In this document: piece after piece, positions 35,732 through 42,118 of the stretch
Numbering within the stretch: position 1 is the stretch's first letter
Layout: each line of letters starts with the position of its first letter
Assembly: GCF_900116895.1 (NCBI RefSeq)
Contig: NZ_FPCF01000001.1
Location: forward strand, 372,001-436,000
Direction: 5' to 3'
DNA from: Pseudidiomarina donghaiensis
GTDB lineage: Bacteria > Pseudomonadota > Gammaproteobacteria > Enterobacterales > Alteromonadaceae
Length of the DNA stretch: 64,000 nucleotides
Program-made: the position numbers and the translations under genes
Notes under the pieces: generated by a model
Database searches by the model: none
What the model saw: the letters and a program-made list of their open reading frames with translations, nothing else
What the model was told of the DNA's origin: nothing

Positions 35732-35815
35732 AGAGGAGGGGCGGCCCCTGGTCCGGACCCTGGTGCGGACCAGGGTCTGCACCCCTCTCTGCAGCAGGGT
35801 CTGCACCCCTCTCTC
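35732..35815 (+). repeat. Family B element plus an extra half-copy between mscS and hipA
   Basis: GAGGAGGGGCGGCCCC arm, two core units, arm GGGTCTGCACCCCTCTC, then a repeated CAGGGTCTGCACCCCTCTC half. It reaches into the stop codon of hipA, which is on the opposite strand. Confidence 0.9.
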
Positions 35816-37076
35816 ACCCAAGCGCAGTAAGCTCACCAATAGCCAAATGCTGAATCTGCCGCAGCATACGCAACTCACCAGACTTACCGGCATGGTTCGC
35901 AGATGAAGCATATTCATCAATTAATGACGCGCTATGCTCACTAACTTGCTTAGCCATGAACGAAATCTCTTTAGCAGCTACTTTACCACGCAGGCCAAAC
36001 GCCTCCCCAACGGCCAGTAAATCTTGCACGGTTACTTGCCCAAAGTACTGAGCGTTACCTAAAGGTTGAGAAAGCTCAGCATCTAGATGTTGACCCAATG
36101 GCTCGTAAATGATTGTTGAGAGCAAGTCATAATGGGGCATCAGCTCCACACCATCAGGAGAAAAAACAAACGTCAGGTTTTTAAGGTGGGCATCGCCATT
36201 TCCGATATAGAAATTGAACAAGATCCAACGAAATAATCGAAGTGCCGTTTTCGCTTTGGAGCGACATAGATGTTGCAGTTTTACCAGAGTATCCACAGTA
36301 CTTAACCGATATTTGGCGCCGGCAGATAGCCCAAGCATTTGACAGCCATCGAGTACATGAAGGCGTTGCAAATCCGGCAACGCCCCCACACGGTCAAAGC
36401 GTTCAACTAAGTAATAAGCTTCAGGGACATAACCAATATCAACCTCAGGAACATCTAGGCCACACAAGCGAGCAAGCCGCATACAGAAGAATTCGTTACG
36501 TACCGTGAATGGGTACAAATCCGGCTGCGAGTGTTCCGGTTTTAAAATATGTGTCGAAGGATAATCGCCGCTCGGTTCGAACAGTTGGTTCTGATGACTC
36601 ACCACTAACATCTTATGTTGTGCACCGGCTAAAGACATGCGCTTGCGTGAGCGATCGTTCATGGGCATGCGAGGTAAATTGCGAATCCGACGACTAATTT
36701 CGTCATTCGATAGCGGCACGTATTTGCCAGTCGCTAGGTTTTGTTGTGGGGCGAGAAGGGATAACGCGCCGGCCGACTCCGCTCCAATTGCCTCTAACAT
36801 GCTAAAAGCATCTTCGGTGCTCGTCTTTAAGTCGCGTGCAAGCAAAACGCGCGCCGCTTCTTCGGGAAGCAAATTATCAAATAGCCACTGCACAGGCCGG
36901 TAGCTTCCGGTGTCGACATGGGGGGCGCTGCGTAATGATAAATACGGAGCAAGCGGGTAGGCGTTTGGCGAGTTCAGCCAAGATTCATCGTACGTGAACA
37001 ACCAGAGCCCGTTATTTTCAACGAGCTCGCCGACAAGGGTCGAACTTATGAATACATTTAAACGGCGCTCGGTCAT
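35814..37076 (-). CDS. hipA: HipA-family serine/threonine kinase toxin
   Basis: 420 residues. N-terminal HipA domain (LVGELVENNGLWLFTYDESWL), then the kinase domain with the phosphate-binding region SLAGAQHKMLV and the catalytic motif NGDAHLKNLTF. HipA kinases phosphorylate a tRNA synthetase (GltX in E. coli) and induce growth arrest; the cognate HipB neutralises them. hipB lies directly upstream on the same strand, three bases away. The 3' end abuts a family B repeat, but the stop codon appears to be the gene's own. Confidence 0.92.
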   Translation of the reverse strand: MTERRLNVFISSTLVGELVENNGLWLFTYDESWLNSPNAYPLAPYLSLRSAPHVDTGSYRPVQWLFDNLLPEEAARVLLARDLKTSTEDAFSMLEAIGAESAGALSLLAPQQNLATGKYVPLSNDEISRRIRNLPRMPMNDRSRKRMSLAGAQHKMLVVSHQNQLFEPSGDYPSTHILKPEHSQPDLYPFTVRNEFFCMRLARLCGLDVPEVDIGYVPEAYYLVERFDRVGALPDLQRLHVLDGCQMLGLSAGAKYRLSTVDTLVKLQHLCRSKAKTALRLFRWILFNFYIGNGDAHLKNLTFVFSPDGVELMPHYDLLSTIIYEPLGQHLDAELSQPLGNAQYFGQVTVQDLLAVGEAFGLRGKVAAKEISFMAKQVSEHSASLIDEYASSANHAGKSGELRMLRQIQHLAIGELTALG

Positions 37077-37079
37077 CGC

Positions 37080-37301
37080 TCAATTCTCCGGTGGCACGTC
37101 AAGGTAAACACGAACACCCAGTGCATCGAGCATTTGCAGTGCCTTTTCTAACTGTACCGTCGGCTTACCATTTTCGAAATGACTGACAAAAGTTAATCCA
37201 CAGTTTGCTACGGAGCCAGCTGTTTGCTGATCCATTTTTTGGGATTTTCTGACTTTCCTTGCGATTTTTCCGATTTCTTTAGCGCTTGTGACTTGAATCA
37301 T
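37080..37301 (-). CDS. hipB: HipB-family antitoxin, helix-turn-helix repressor
   Basis: 73 residues from the ATG at 37299-37301; an alternative TTG start at 37313 would add four residues. An XRE-type helix-turn-helix covers most of the protein (IGKIARKVRKSQKMDQQTA, FVSHFENGKPTVQLEKAL). It should bind its own promoter and the HipA kinase. A strong promoter candidate lies 30-60 bases upstream. Confidence 0.9.
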   Translation of the reverse strand: MIQVTSAKEIGKIARKVRKSQKMDQQTAGSVANCGLTFVSHFENGKPTVQLEKALQMLDALGVRVYLDVPPEN

Positions 37302-37316
37302 AGTGAGTCCCAATTT

Positions 37317-37432
37317 TTATGCGATGGTATAAAAATAGATGTGGTATAAGGTTTGGTCAAGTTTATTTATGTGAACGAATAAATAACTTGCGATGGGTGT
37401 GTGGTTTGGTTGTGGTTTATGTGATCGCATAA
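37317..37432. promoter_or_regulatory. Inverted half-sites flanking the hipBA promoter
   Basis: TTATGCGAT at 37317-37325 and its exact complement ATCGCATAA at 37424-37432 flank the hipBA promoter about 100 bases apart, with a further TTGCGATGG at 37388-37396. Known HipB proteins bind paired operators and bend DNA, so these may be distant operators. That is inference from position and symmetry. Confidence 0.4.
37332..37360 (-). promoter_or_regulatory. Promoter candidate for hipBA
   Basis: Read on the minus strand, the -35 box is TTGACC (37355-37360) and the -10 box TATTTT (37332-37337), 17 bases apart. The start of transcription would fall about 25 bases before the hipB ATG. Two TTATACC sequences overlap this promoter and may be HipB contact points. 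Confidence 0.55.
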
Positions 37433-37444
37433 TCTGTTTTAGAG

Positions 37445-37543
37445 AAGAGGAGGGGGCGGCCCCAGGTCCGGACCAGGGTCTGCACCCCTCTCTGCACCAG
37501 GGTCTGCACCCCTCTCTGCACCAGGGTCTGCACCCCTCTCTAC
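37445..37543 (+). repeat. Family B element with two extra half-copies
   Basis: GGAGGGGGCGGCCCC arm, one GGTCCGGACC core, then three successive CAGGGTCTGCACCCCTCTC halves in direct repeat (period 24 bases). An open frame runs through it on the minus strand, but that is a product of the repeat. Confidence 0.92.
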
Positions 37544-37550
37544 CCCCCAA

Positions 37551-38033
37551 TCAATCCAAATCATTCATCCTATTCATCTGCATAGCGGCGATCGCAGTTT
37601 CGCGCACAGGCTCCTTAACATGCAACGTGCCGAGTTTTGAAAACTCATCGATAACGTGGCTTAATCTAAAAACCTGAGTATTACCCACAGAAGTTAAGGC
37701 CCGAAGACCCGAAGCGCGAGTTTGCAAAATCTTCTGAATACGTTGTCGACTGAGATCAAACACACAGGCAATGTCGGTGGGCCCAACATAGTCCGGTTTG
37801 GCTTCGAGCAAGCGAGCTTGCGGTAAAGCGGTTTTGATCTGTTCGTAAGCAACTCTAAATGCCTCAACAGCTGAAGAGCTTTCGCGGTTGAAGTCGAGCA
37901 AAATCTCCTGCCGCCGATTGTGCCGTACTAATGCATCATCGCAGCCATTTTCGAATAGTCGGTCATCTATCTCGTCCATACTCAACGCGCACGGCGCGAC
38001 ATCGAAGCGTAAGCTAAATTCGTATTTGTTCAC
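37551..38033 (-). CDS. Probable antitoxin with helix-turn-helix, HicB-like position
   Basis: 160 residues. The N-terminal half (YEFSLRFDVAPCALSMDEID) has the beta-rich look of partial-RNase-H antitoxins. The C-terminal half contains a helix-turn-helix (DLSRQRIQKILQTR near residues 95-108) that suggests autoregulation. It overlaps the small upstream gene by four bases, in the toxin-then-antitoxin order of hicAB. The family assignment is inference; the sequence is not close to classical HicB. Confidence 0.65.
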   Translation of the reverse strand: MNKYEFSLRFDVAPCALSMDEIDDRLFENGCDDALVRHNRRQEILLDFNRESSSAVEAFRVAYEQIKTALPQARLLEAKPDYVGPTDIACVFDLSRQRIQKILQTRASGLRALTSVGNTQVFRLSHVIDEFSKLGTLHVKEPVRETAIAAMQMNRMNDLD

Positions 38034-38293
38034 TTGCTGCCTCCAAATAAAATGCAGTTTTCGACCGCGCGACGGATATTCGCTGCATGTACGAGCGGAT
38101 TTCTAGGCGTTCCCCAAACAGAAACAATGCAAAAATTTCCGCAGCGACACTTCTCGTTTAGGCCTTCGTAAGGGCAGTAGAGTCGAGCCCAACAGTGGGC
38201 ACTTTTGCCCGCTTGCTCAACTTTCCACCCATTTGCTTCAGCAAGTCTAAGGGTTGCCTCAATCTCTTTGGTCTTGTGCTTTTTTCTAGGCAT
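38030..38293 (-). CDS. Small HicA-like protein, probable mRNA-targeting toxin
   Basis: 87 residues from the ATG at 38291-38293, which has AAGGA upstream; a TTG at 38335 would extend it. The start KEIEATLRLAEANGWKVE, followed by a Lys/Ser/His segment (GKSAHCWARLYCP), resembles the double-stranded-RNA-binding fold of HicA toxins. It also has a Cys-rich part (CRCGNFC) not found in classical HicA, with the end SVWGTPRNPLVHAANIRR. I infer a toxin paired with the next gene. Family B repeats lie on both sides of the pair. Confidence 0.6.
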   Translation of the reverse strand: MPRKKHKTKEIEATLRLAEANGWKVEQAGKSAHCWARLYCPYEGLNEKCRCGNFCIVSVWGTPRNPLVHAANIRRAVENCILFGGSK

Positions 38294-38341
38294 TAAAGAT
38301 AGTCCTTTATCTATTGCGTTGTCAATTGACAACAACGTTCA

Positions 38342-38401
38342 AGAGAGGGGTGCAGACCCAGGTGCGGACCAGGGTCTGCACCCCTCTCTGCACCCCTCTC
38401 T
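38342..38401 (+). repeat. Family B element between the HicA-like gene and the second RAYT
   Basis: GAGAGGGGTGCAGACCC arm, core GGTGCGGACC, arm GGGTCTGCACCCCTCTC and an added TGCACCCCTCTC. It touches the 3' end of the transposase gene on its other side. Confidence 0.92.
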
Positions 38402-39116
38402 ACCCGCTCTCCTGCTCAGTCATAATCACCAACCGCTGGTAATGCGGCAGCGCAAAGGTGACGCGCTCGGAGATCTTTTTATGGAACTCTTCGGAGCCGT
38501 ACACGGCAATGCTGGCCGCAGCGGTTTTCAGAATGGCGACTTGCGCCTCGTAAAAAGAACGTTCCTTGCCGAATGCCGCGCGCACAAATTCACGATAGTT
38601 TTTCTGGCGCTCGTGCTCGTCGGTGCCCAGCAATAAATAGTACGGGTGCGGAGTAAGGCCGCCGCTAGGAACGCCCATGGCGTTGGTGTGGTAGCTAGTC
38701 CAGTGGAAGCCGCGCGGGCCTTTCGTGAGATGAGCGCGCACCGGGTTCAGCTCAATATATCGATATAATTCAAGAATATATTCCTGATCGTCAGCCAATA
38801 GCTGCTTGTAGCGCTGTTCCCAAATTGTGCCCGTGCGCTTGTTTTTCATATTGAAATAGGTGGTGTAGGTAGACTTCAAAAACTGCATGAAGCGCGGCAG
38901 CGTGTCGGGCTTGGAAGGCGTGAGCAGAATGTGAAAATGATTAGGCATGAGCGCCCATGCGTGAATGGCGATCTCGAACTTTCTCGCGAAGCGAAACATC
39001 GCCGCGGCGAAGTGCGCGTAATCTTGTTCGTCGGCAAAAATACGCTGACGGTTATTGCCACGATCATAGATATGCTGACTAACATCAGCGCCAGAATAAC
39101 GAGTTCTGCGGGTCAT
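38400..39116 (-). CDS. Second REP-associated-type Y1 (HUH) transposase
   Basis: 238 residues from the ATG at 39114-39116 (MTRRTRYSGADVSQHIY). A frame that runs further upstream into a family B repeat was discarded. The HUH motif is H60-F-H62 in MPNHFHILL, and the likely catalytic tyrosine is Y120 in RYIELNPVRA. This belongs to the longer RAYT-like group of Y1 transposases, distinct from the 20.5-kb gene. Family B repeats touch or closely flank both ends, with no family A copy nearby, so family B is the probable substrate. The stop codon falls at the edge of a repeat. Confidence 0.9.
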   Translation of the reverse strand: MTRRTRYSGADVSQHIYDRGNNRQRIFADEQDYAHFAAAMFRFARKFEIAIHAWALMPNHFHILLTPSKPDTLPRFMQFLKSTYTTYFNMKNKRTGTIWEQRYKQLLADDQEYILELYRYIELNPVRAHLTKGPRGFHWTSYHTNAMGVPSGGLTPHPYYLLLGTDEHERQKNYREFVRAAFGKERSFYEAQVAILKTAAASIAVYGSEEFHKKISERVTFALPHYQRLVIMTEQESG

Positions 39117-39147
39117 AGTACGGTCCTTGTAGCTGAGATTGTAGGTA

Positions 39148-39219
39148 GGAGAGGGGTGCAGACCCAGCTCCAGACCATGGTGCGCACCAGGGGCGGCCTC
39201 GGGTCTGCACCCCTCTCTC
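39148..39219 (+). repeat. Family B element upstream of the second RAYT
   Basis: GGAGAGGGGTGCAGACCC arm, core with GCTCCAGACC and GGTGCGCACC, then GGGGCGGCCTC and GGGTCTGCACCCCTCTC. It lies about 32 bases from the transposase start codon. Confidence 0.9.
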
Positions 39220-39244
39220 GCAACAAGTGTAGCAAGAAGAAGAA

Positions 39245-39300
39245 AGAGGAGGGGGCGGCCCCAGGTCCGGACCAGGGTCTGCACCCCTCTCTACCCCTCT
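39245..39300 (+). repeat. Family B element between RAYT and the AbiEii-type module
   Basis: GGAGGGGGCGGCCCC arm, GGTCCGGACC core, arm GGGTCTGCACCCCTCTC. It is the second of two copies upstream of the transposase, 25 bases after the first. Confidence 0.92.
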
Positions 39301-39405
39301 CCCCCCTAGACACATCCGATATCCATTTGTATACTCAAATCCAGAACACTCAAGAACGCCCACGCCAACAAACATAGGCAAATGCAACAATCTGATGAGG
39401 TGACC

Positions 39406-39612
39406 ATGAAAATGATAAATCGCCGCGAATATCCAGAGCTAGATGCATTGCTGTGGGATACAACCGCGGAAACAATTCCAGCACAAGACGCTCTTAGAAT
39501 TTATGAGCAGCGCTGGGGCTTTGTTAACCAAGCCGCTTTGCAAAACCACGAGCGCGAGCTTATTAAGCAGCTAGCTAAAGCTGCCGGAGGCTTTTTGCCC
39601 GCAGTAGCCTAG
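39406..39612 (+). CDS. Small unknown protein, possible partner of the AbiEii-type gene
   Basis: 68 residues from the ATG at 39406, which has a good GAGGTG site; an earlier in-frame ATG at 39382 lacks one. The sequence (MKMINRREYPELDALLWDTT, then ERELIKQLAKAAGG) is mostly helical with no motif I recognise. It precedes the nucleotidyltransferase gene by 89 bases on the same strand. Small proteins in this place upstream of AbiEii-like genes may be antitoxins, but they are not AbiEi. Its function is inferred from position only. Confidence 0.65.
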   Translation: MKMINRREYPELDALLWDTTAETIPAQDALRIYEQRWGFVNQAALQNHERELIKQLAKAAGGFLPAVA

Positions 39613-39701
39613 TCTCAACACAAGACTGGAAATGAGGCCGCGACTATCGAACCTGTCGCCTTATCGAACCGTCGCAGCCGACAACAGAGTGAATCGGAAA
39701 C

Positions 39702-40403
39702 ATGACTAGCTACCAGCGCCATCACCACCAAGTCATCGGGAAATGCCTGCGCAACTTCAATGCAGACTATTTGCGCGAACATCGCATTTTGTTTGGCGGC
39801 GGTACGCGCATATCGTTAGAGCTTAATGAATATCGCCAGTCGGTGGATATTGACTTTTTATGCGCAGATAAAGCCTCATATCGCGCCGTTCGCAGCCAGG
39901 TTTCAGAAACTTCCTTGGGCGCTTTAGTGCGTAACGAATTCGATTATGCACGAGACATCCGGTTCGACCGTTACGGCGTGCGAACACTTATTAAGGCCGA
40001 TGACCTGGTTATTAAGCTAGAGTTTGTTGCATTTGATGATTACCAGCTTGCAGCCGAGCCCAAAACCGAACTCTTTCCAGTGCCCGCCATTGACCACACC
40101 TCTTGCTTTATGACCAAACTCTTGGCTCACGCTGATCGAGTTATGCAAGAACCGTTTAAAGATTTATTCGACTTGATTGTCATGTTTAGTCATTGGGGCA
40201 TGATTCCTAAGCAGGCCATGGAGGAAGCGTTTTCGCATTATGGCGCTACCACTGTACAAGGCAATTTGGTCAAAGGACTGCAGCATCTGCTCGACAATGA
40301 GCCGCGTTATCTGGCTGCAGCATTAAATATGGGCATTGATCGGCAACTTTTCCAAGACCAGATTTTGCCTGCCGCGCAAAGATTGCTAGCCGAACTTGGC
40401 TAG
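39702..40403 (+). CDS. AbiEii/AbiGii-type nucleotidyltransferase, toxin-like
   Basis: 233 residues. Nucleotidyltransferase signature GGGTRISL (residues 31-38) followed by SVDIDFL (46-52), whose paired aspartates bind metal. This matches the AbiEii toxin family used in abortive infection and type IV toxin-antitoxin systems; related MenT toxins modify tRNA ends. The rest (KLLAHADRVMQEPFKDLFDL) is also typical. A 68-residue protein lies upstream. It is part of a run of three toxin-like modules between mscS and pgi. Confidence 0.85.
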   Translation: MTSYQRHHHQVIGKCLRNFNADYLREHRILFGGGTRISLELNEYRQSVDIDFLCADKASYRAVRSQVSETSLGALVRNEFDYARDIRFDRYGVRTLIKADDLVIKLEFVAFDDYQLAAEPKTELFPVPAIDHTSCFMTKLLAHADRVMQEPFKDLFDLIVMFSHWGMIPKQAMEEAFSHYGATTVQGNLVKGLQHLLDNEPRYLAAALNMGIDRQLFQDQILPAAQRLLAELG

Positions 40404-40410
40404 CATTTAA

Positions 40411-40481
40411 GAGGAGGGGGCGGCCCCCGCTCTAGAGCGTGGTCCGGACCCTGGTGCGGACCAGGGTCTGCACCCCTCTCT
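40411..40481 (+). repeat. Family B element after the AbiEii-type gene
   Basis: GGAGGGGGCGGCCCC arm, core with GGTCCGGACC and GGTGCGGACC units, arm GGGTCTGCACCCCTCTC. One core unit has the variant CTCTAGAGCG. Confidence 0.91.
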
Positions 40482-40554
40482 TGCGCTACAACCCACCCCA
40501 GATTACAATCCCCACCAAGAATACCAACAAAAACAAAACAGTAAGGAAACTTAA

Positions 40555-41190
40555 ATGTTCAAAGCAACTAAAATCGCAGCTGCAATCGCGGCTCTTACCG
40601 TGGCTGCGGGCGCAGTGTCCGTCGCGCAAGCGCAAGAAGCACCTCAGCCAAGCTTTAACTACGTGTCGGGTACCGTGCACCAAGTTGACCTTGATGGCGA
40701 AAAACTGAATGGCTTCGGCATCGACTTTGGCTTCGACGTCAATGAGCGCGTATTCGCAGAAGTGCAGTACTTTGACGTCGGCGACAGCTACGGCGAGTAC
40801 TTCGGCAGCACCTACGTTGAAGCCGACCTTGACGTGCAGCAGCTGTACGCCAACCTTGGCTACAAAGTTCTCGAGCAAGACAGCACCGCGGTCTACATTT
40901 CGGCAGGTTTTGCGTACGCAAAAGCCAAGTACAGCATCAGCGGCTTTGGCAGTGAGTCGGCCGACGACAATGGCTTTAACGTACAAATGGGCATTCGCCA
41001 TCGCTTCAACCAGCAGTTTGAAGTTGACGCCAACCTGCGCCACTACGACATGGGCGACGACGTGAACGACCAAGAGCTGGCGCTGACCGGCCGCTACTAC
41101 ATCAGCGATGAGTTCAGCTTAATGCTCGGCTACACCGCTGCAGGCGATGACGTAAGCTACACGCGTGTCGGCGCCACCTGGCACTTCTAG
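40555..41190 (+). CDS. Small outer-membrane beta-barrel protein
   Basis: 211 residues. Signal peptide ending AQAQ (residue about 24), then alternating amphipathic strands (FGIDFGFDVNERVFAEVQYF, VYISAGFAYAKAKYSISGF) and a C-terminal phenylalanine (GATWHF), the mark of an eight-stranded outer-membrane barrel of the OmpA/opacity-protein type. The ligand is unknown. AAGGA lies upstream of the ATG. It faces the PagL-like gene, with a family B palindrome between the two 3' ends. Confidence 0.87.
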   Translation: MFKATKIAAAIAALTVAAGAVSVAQAQEAPQPSFNYVSGTVHQVDLDGEKLNGFGIDFGFDVNERVFAEVQYFDVGDSYGEYFGSTYVEADLDVQQLYANLGYKVLEQDSTAVYISAGFAYAKAKYSISGFGSESADDNGFNVQMGIRHRFNQQFEVDANLRHYDMGDDVNDQELALTGRYYISDEFSLMLGYTAAGDDVSYTRVGATWHF

Positions 41191-41196
41191 TACGTG

Positions 41197-41254
41197 AGGA
41201 GGGGGCGGCCCCTGGTCCAGACCATGGTCCGGACCAGGGTCTGCACCCCTCTCT
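41197..41254 (+). repeat. Family B element between convergent barrel and pagL genes
   Basis: GGAGGGGGCGGCCCC arm, core with GGTCCAGACC and GGTCCGGACC, arm GGGTCTGCACCCCTCTC. It separates two convergent genes. Confidence 0.92.
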
Positions 41255-41268
41255 TACCAATCAGGCCG

Positions 41269-41832
41269 CTAAAACGGCTGATGCCAGCTAAGTACCCACA
41301 AGTCTAGCCCGTCGTTTGGGCGCTGAATGTCGGCTTGCGAATAGTGCGCATAACCAAAACTTAGGCGAGAGCCAGATATGGTATCGAGCTCCCAACTAAT
41401 GCCGATGCGGTCTTCAAACTGAAACGAAATAGCCAGCTCGCGATCGCTGATACGCGTTTCATCAAACAGCGACACACCAATGCCAGCCTCGAGAAATAGC
41501 CGTGGCGCAAGTGCCCATTGCAGCACCGGGCTAAAAGACAGCGCATTAATACGCTCGCTTGAATTTCGCGAGTTTACCAAAGTATTCACCGCCGCCTCCC
41601 AGTGAACTCGCGGGTTGCCGATAGCCGTCAACCACGACTTCGGCACTATGCTTGGGCCATCCGTCCATCGAAACCCCGCCCGCAAGCCATTCAAATGCTC
41701 AGCGGAATAACTCGCCGCAACATGTACCTCGTCCGCCTTGGCCGTTGGCACAAACGAAGCCGCCAACACCATCCCCAACACCGCCACAACGCCGGTAAAC
41801 CTATGTGAATTCTGTAGATGCATACTACTCAC
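41269..41832 (-). CDS. pagL: PagL-like lipid A 3-O-deacylase
   Basis: 187 residues from a GTG that has GGGGGTG upstream; an ATG at 41821-41823, three codons in, is also possible. Signal peptide ending AKA, then an eight-stranded barrel. The C-terminal segment FGYAHYSQADIQRPNDGLD contains the catalytic His-x-Ser pair of PagL, with the following N-D-G-L-D also conserved. The enzyme removes the 3-linked acyl chain of lipid A in the outer leaflet, which lowers endotoxicity and affects envelope permeability. A perfect inverted repeat lies upstream. Confidence 0.85.
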   Translation of the reverse strand: MSSMHLQNSHRFTGVVAVLGMVLAASFVPTAKADEVHVAASYSAEHLNGLRAGFRWTDGPSIVPKSWLTAIGNPRVHWEAAVNTLVNSRNSSERINALSFSPVLQWALAPRLFLEAGIGVSLFDETRISDRELAISFQFEDRIGISWELDTISGSRLSFGYAHYSQADIQRPNDGLDLWVLSWHQPF

Positions 41833-41870
41833 TTACACCCCCAAATATTAGTGACATGAAGGACTGTATT

Positions 41871-41896
41871 TTACATACAGACATGAATGTATGTAA
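41871..41896. promoter_or_regulatory. Perfect inverted repeat upstream of pagL, possible operator
   Basis: TTACATACA and TGTATGTAA, nine-base perfect arms, flank an eight-base spacer, 39-64 bases upstream of the pagL start. The size and symmetry suit a dimeric repressor or activator. No such site is seen elsewhere in the window. Confidence 0.5.
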
Positions 41897-41965
41897 GTTT
41901 TGGCGGGCGTATTTAAATCGATAACCATATTCGATAATTTCGAAAAAGCACTTGCATCAAGCTGG

Positions 41966-42027
41966 GGGAGGAGGGGGCGGCCCCTGGTGCAGACCATGGT
42001 CCCGACCAGGGTCTGCACCCCCCTCTG
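41966..42027 (+). repeat. Family B element upstream of pgi
   Basis: GGAGGGGGCGGCCCC arm, core with GGTGCAGACC and GGTCCCGACC, arm GGGTCTGCACCCCCCTC. It is the last family B copy in the window; none follows in the capsule locus. Confidence 0.91.
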
Positions 42028-42118
42028 CAAACGCACTTCCACCCCACAAAAATAAATGCTAACATTCGCCCAACATTTCAAGGAAAGAACGCAGATACCA
42101 TAAGGGCTGAGACAGAGC

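Noticed and set aside
37317-37550. Minus-strand frame of 77 residues over the family B repeats
   Set aside because: The stop-free nature of the family B repeat creates open frames; the peptide is repeated GCRPWCRE-like sequence and then promoter DNA.
39117-39284. Extended start of the second RAYT-type transposase
   Set aside because: The extension is a translation of a family B repeat; family similarity begins at MTRRTRYSG.
39085-39390. Minus-strand frames of 66-101 residues upstream of the second transposase
   Set aside because: They are built of family B repeat translations and overlap the start of the transposase.
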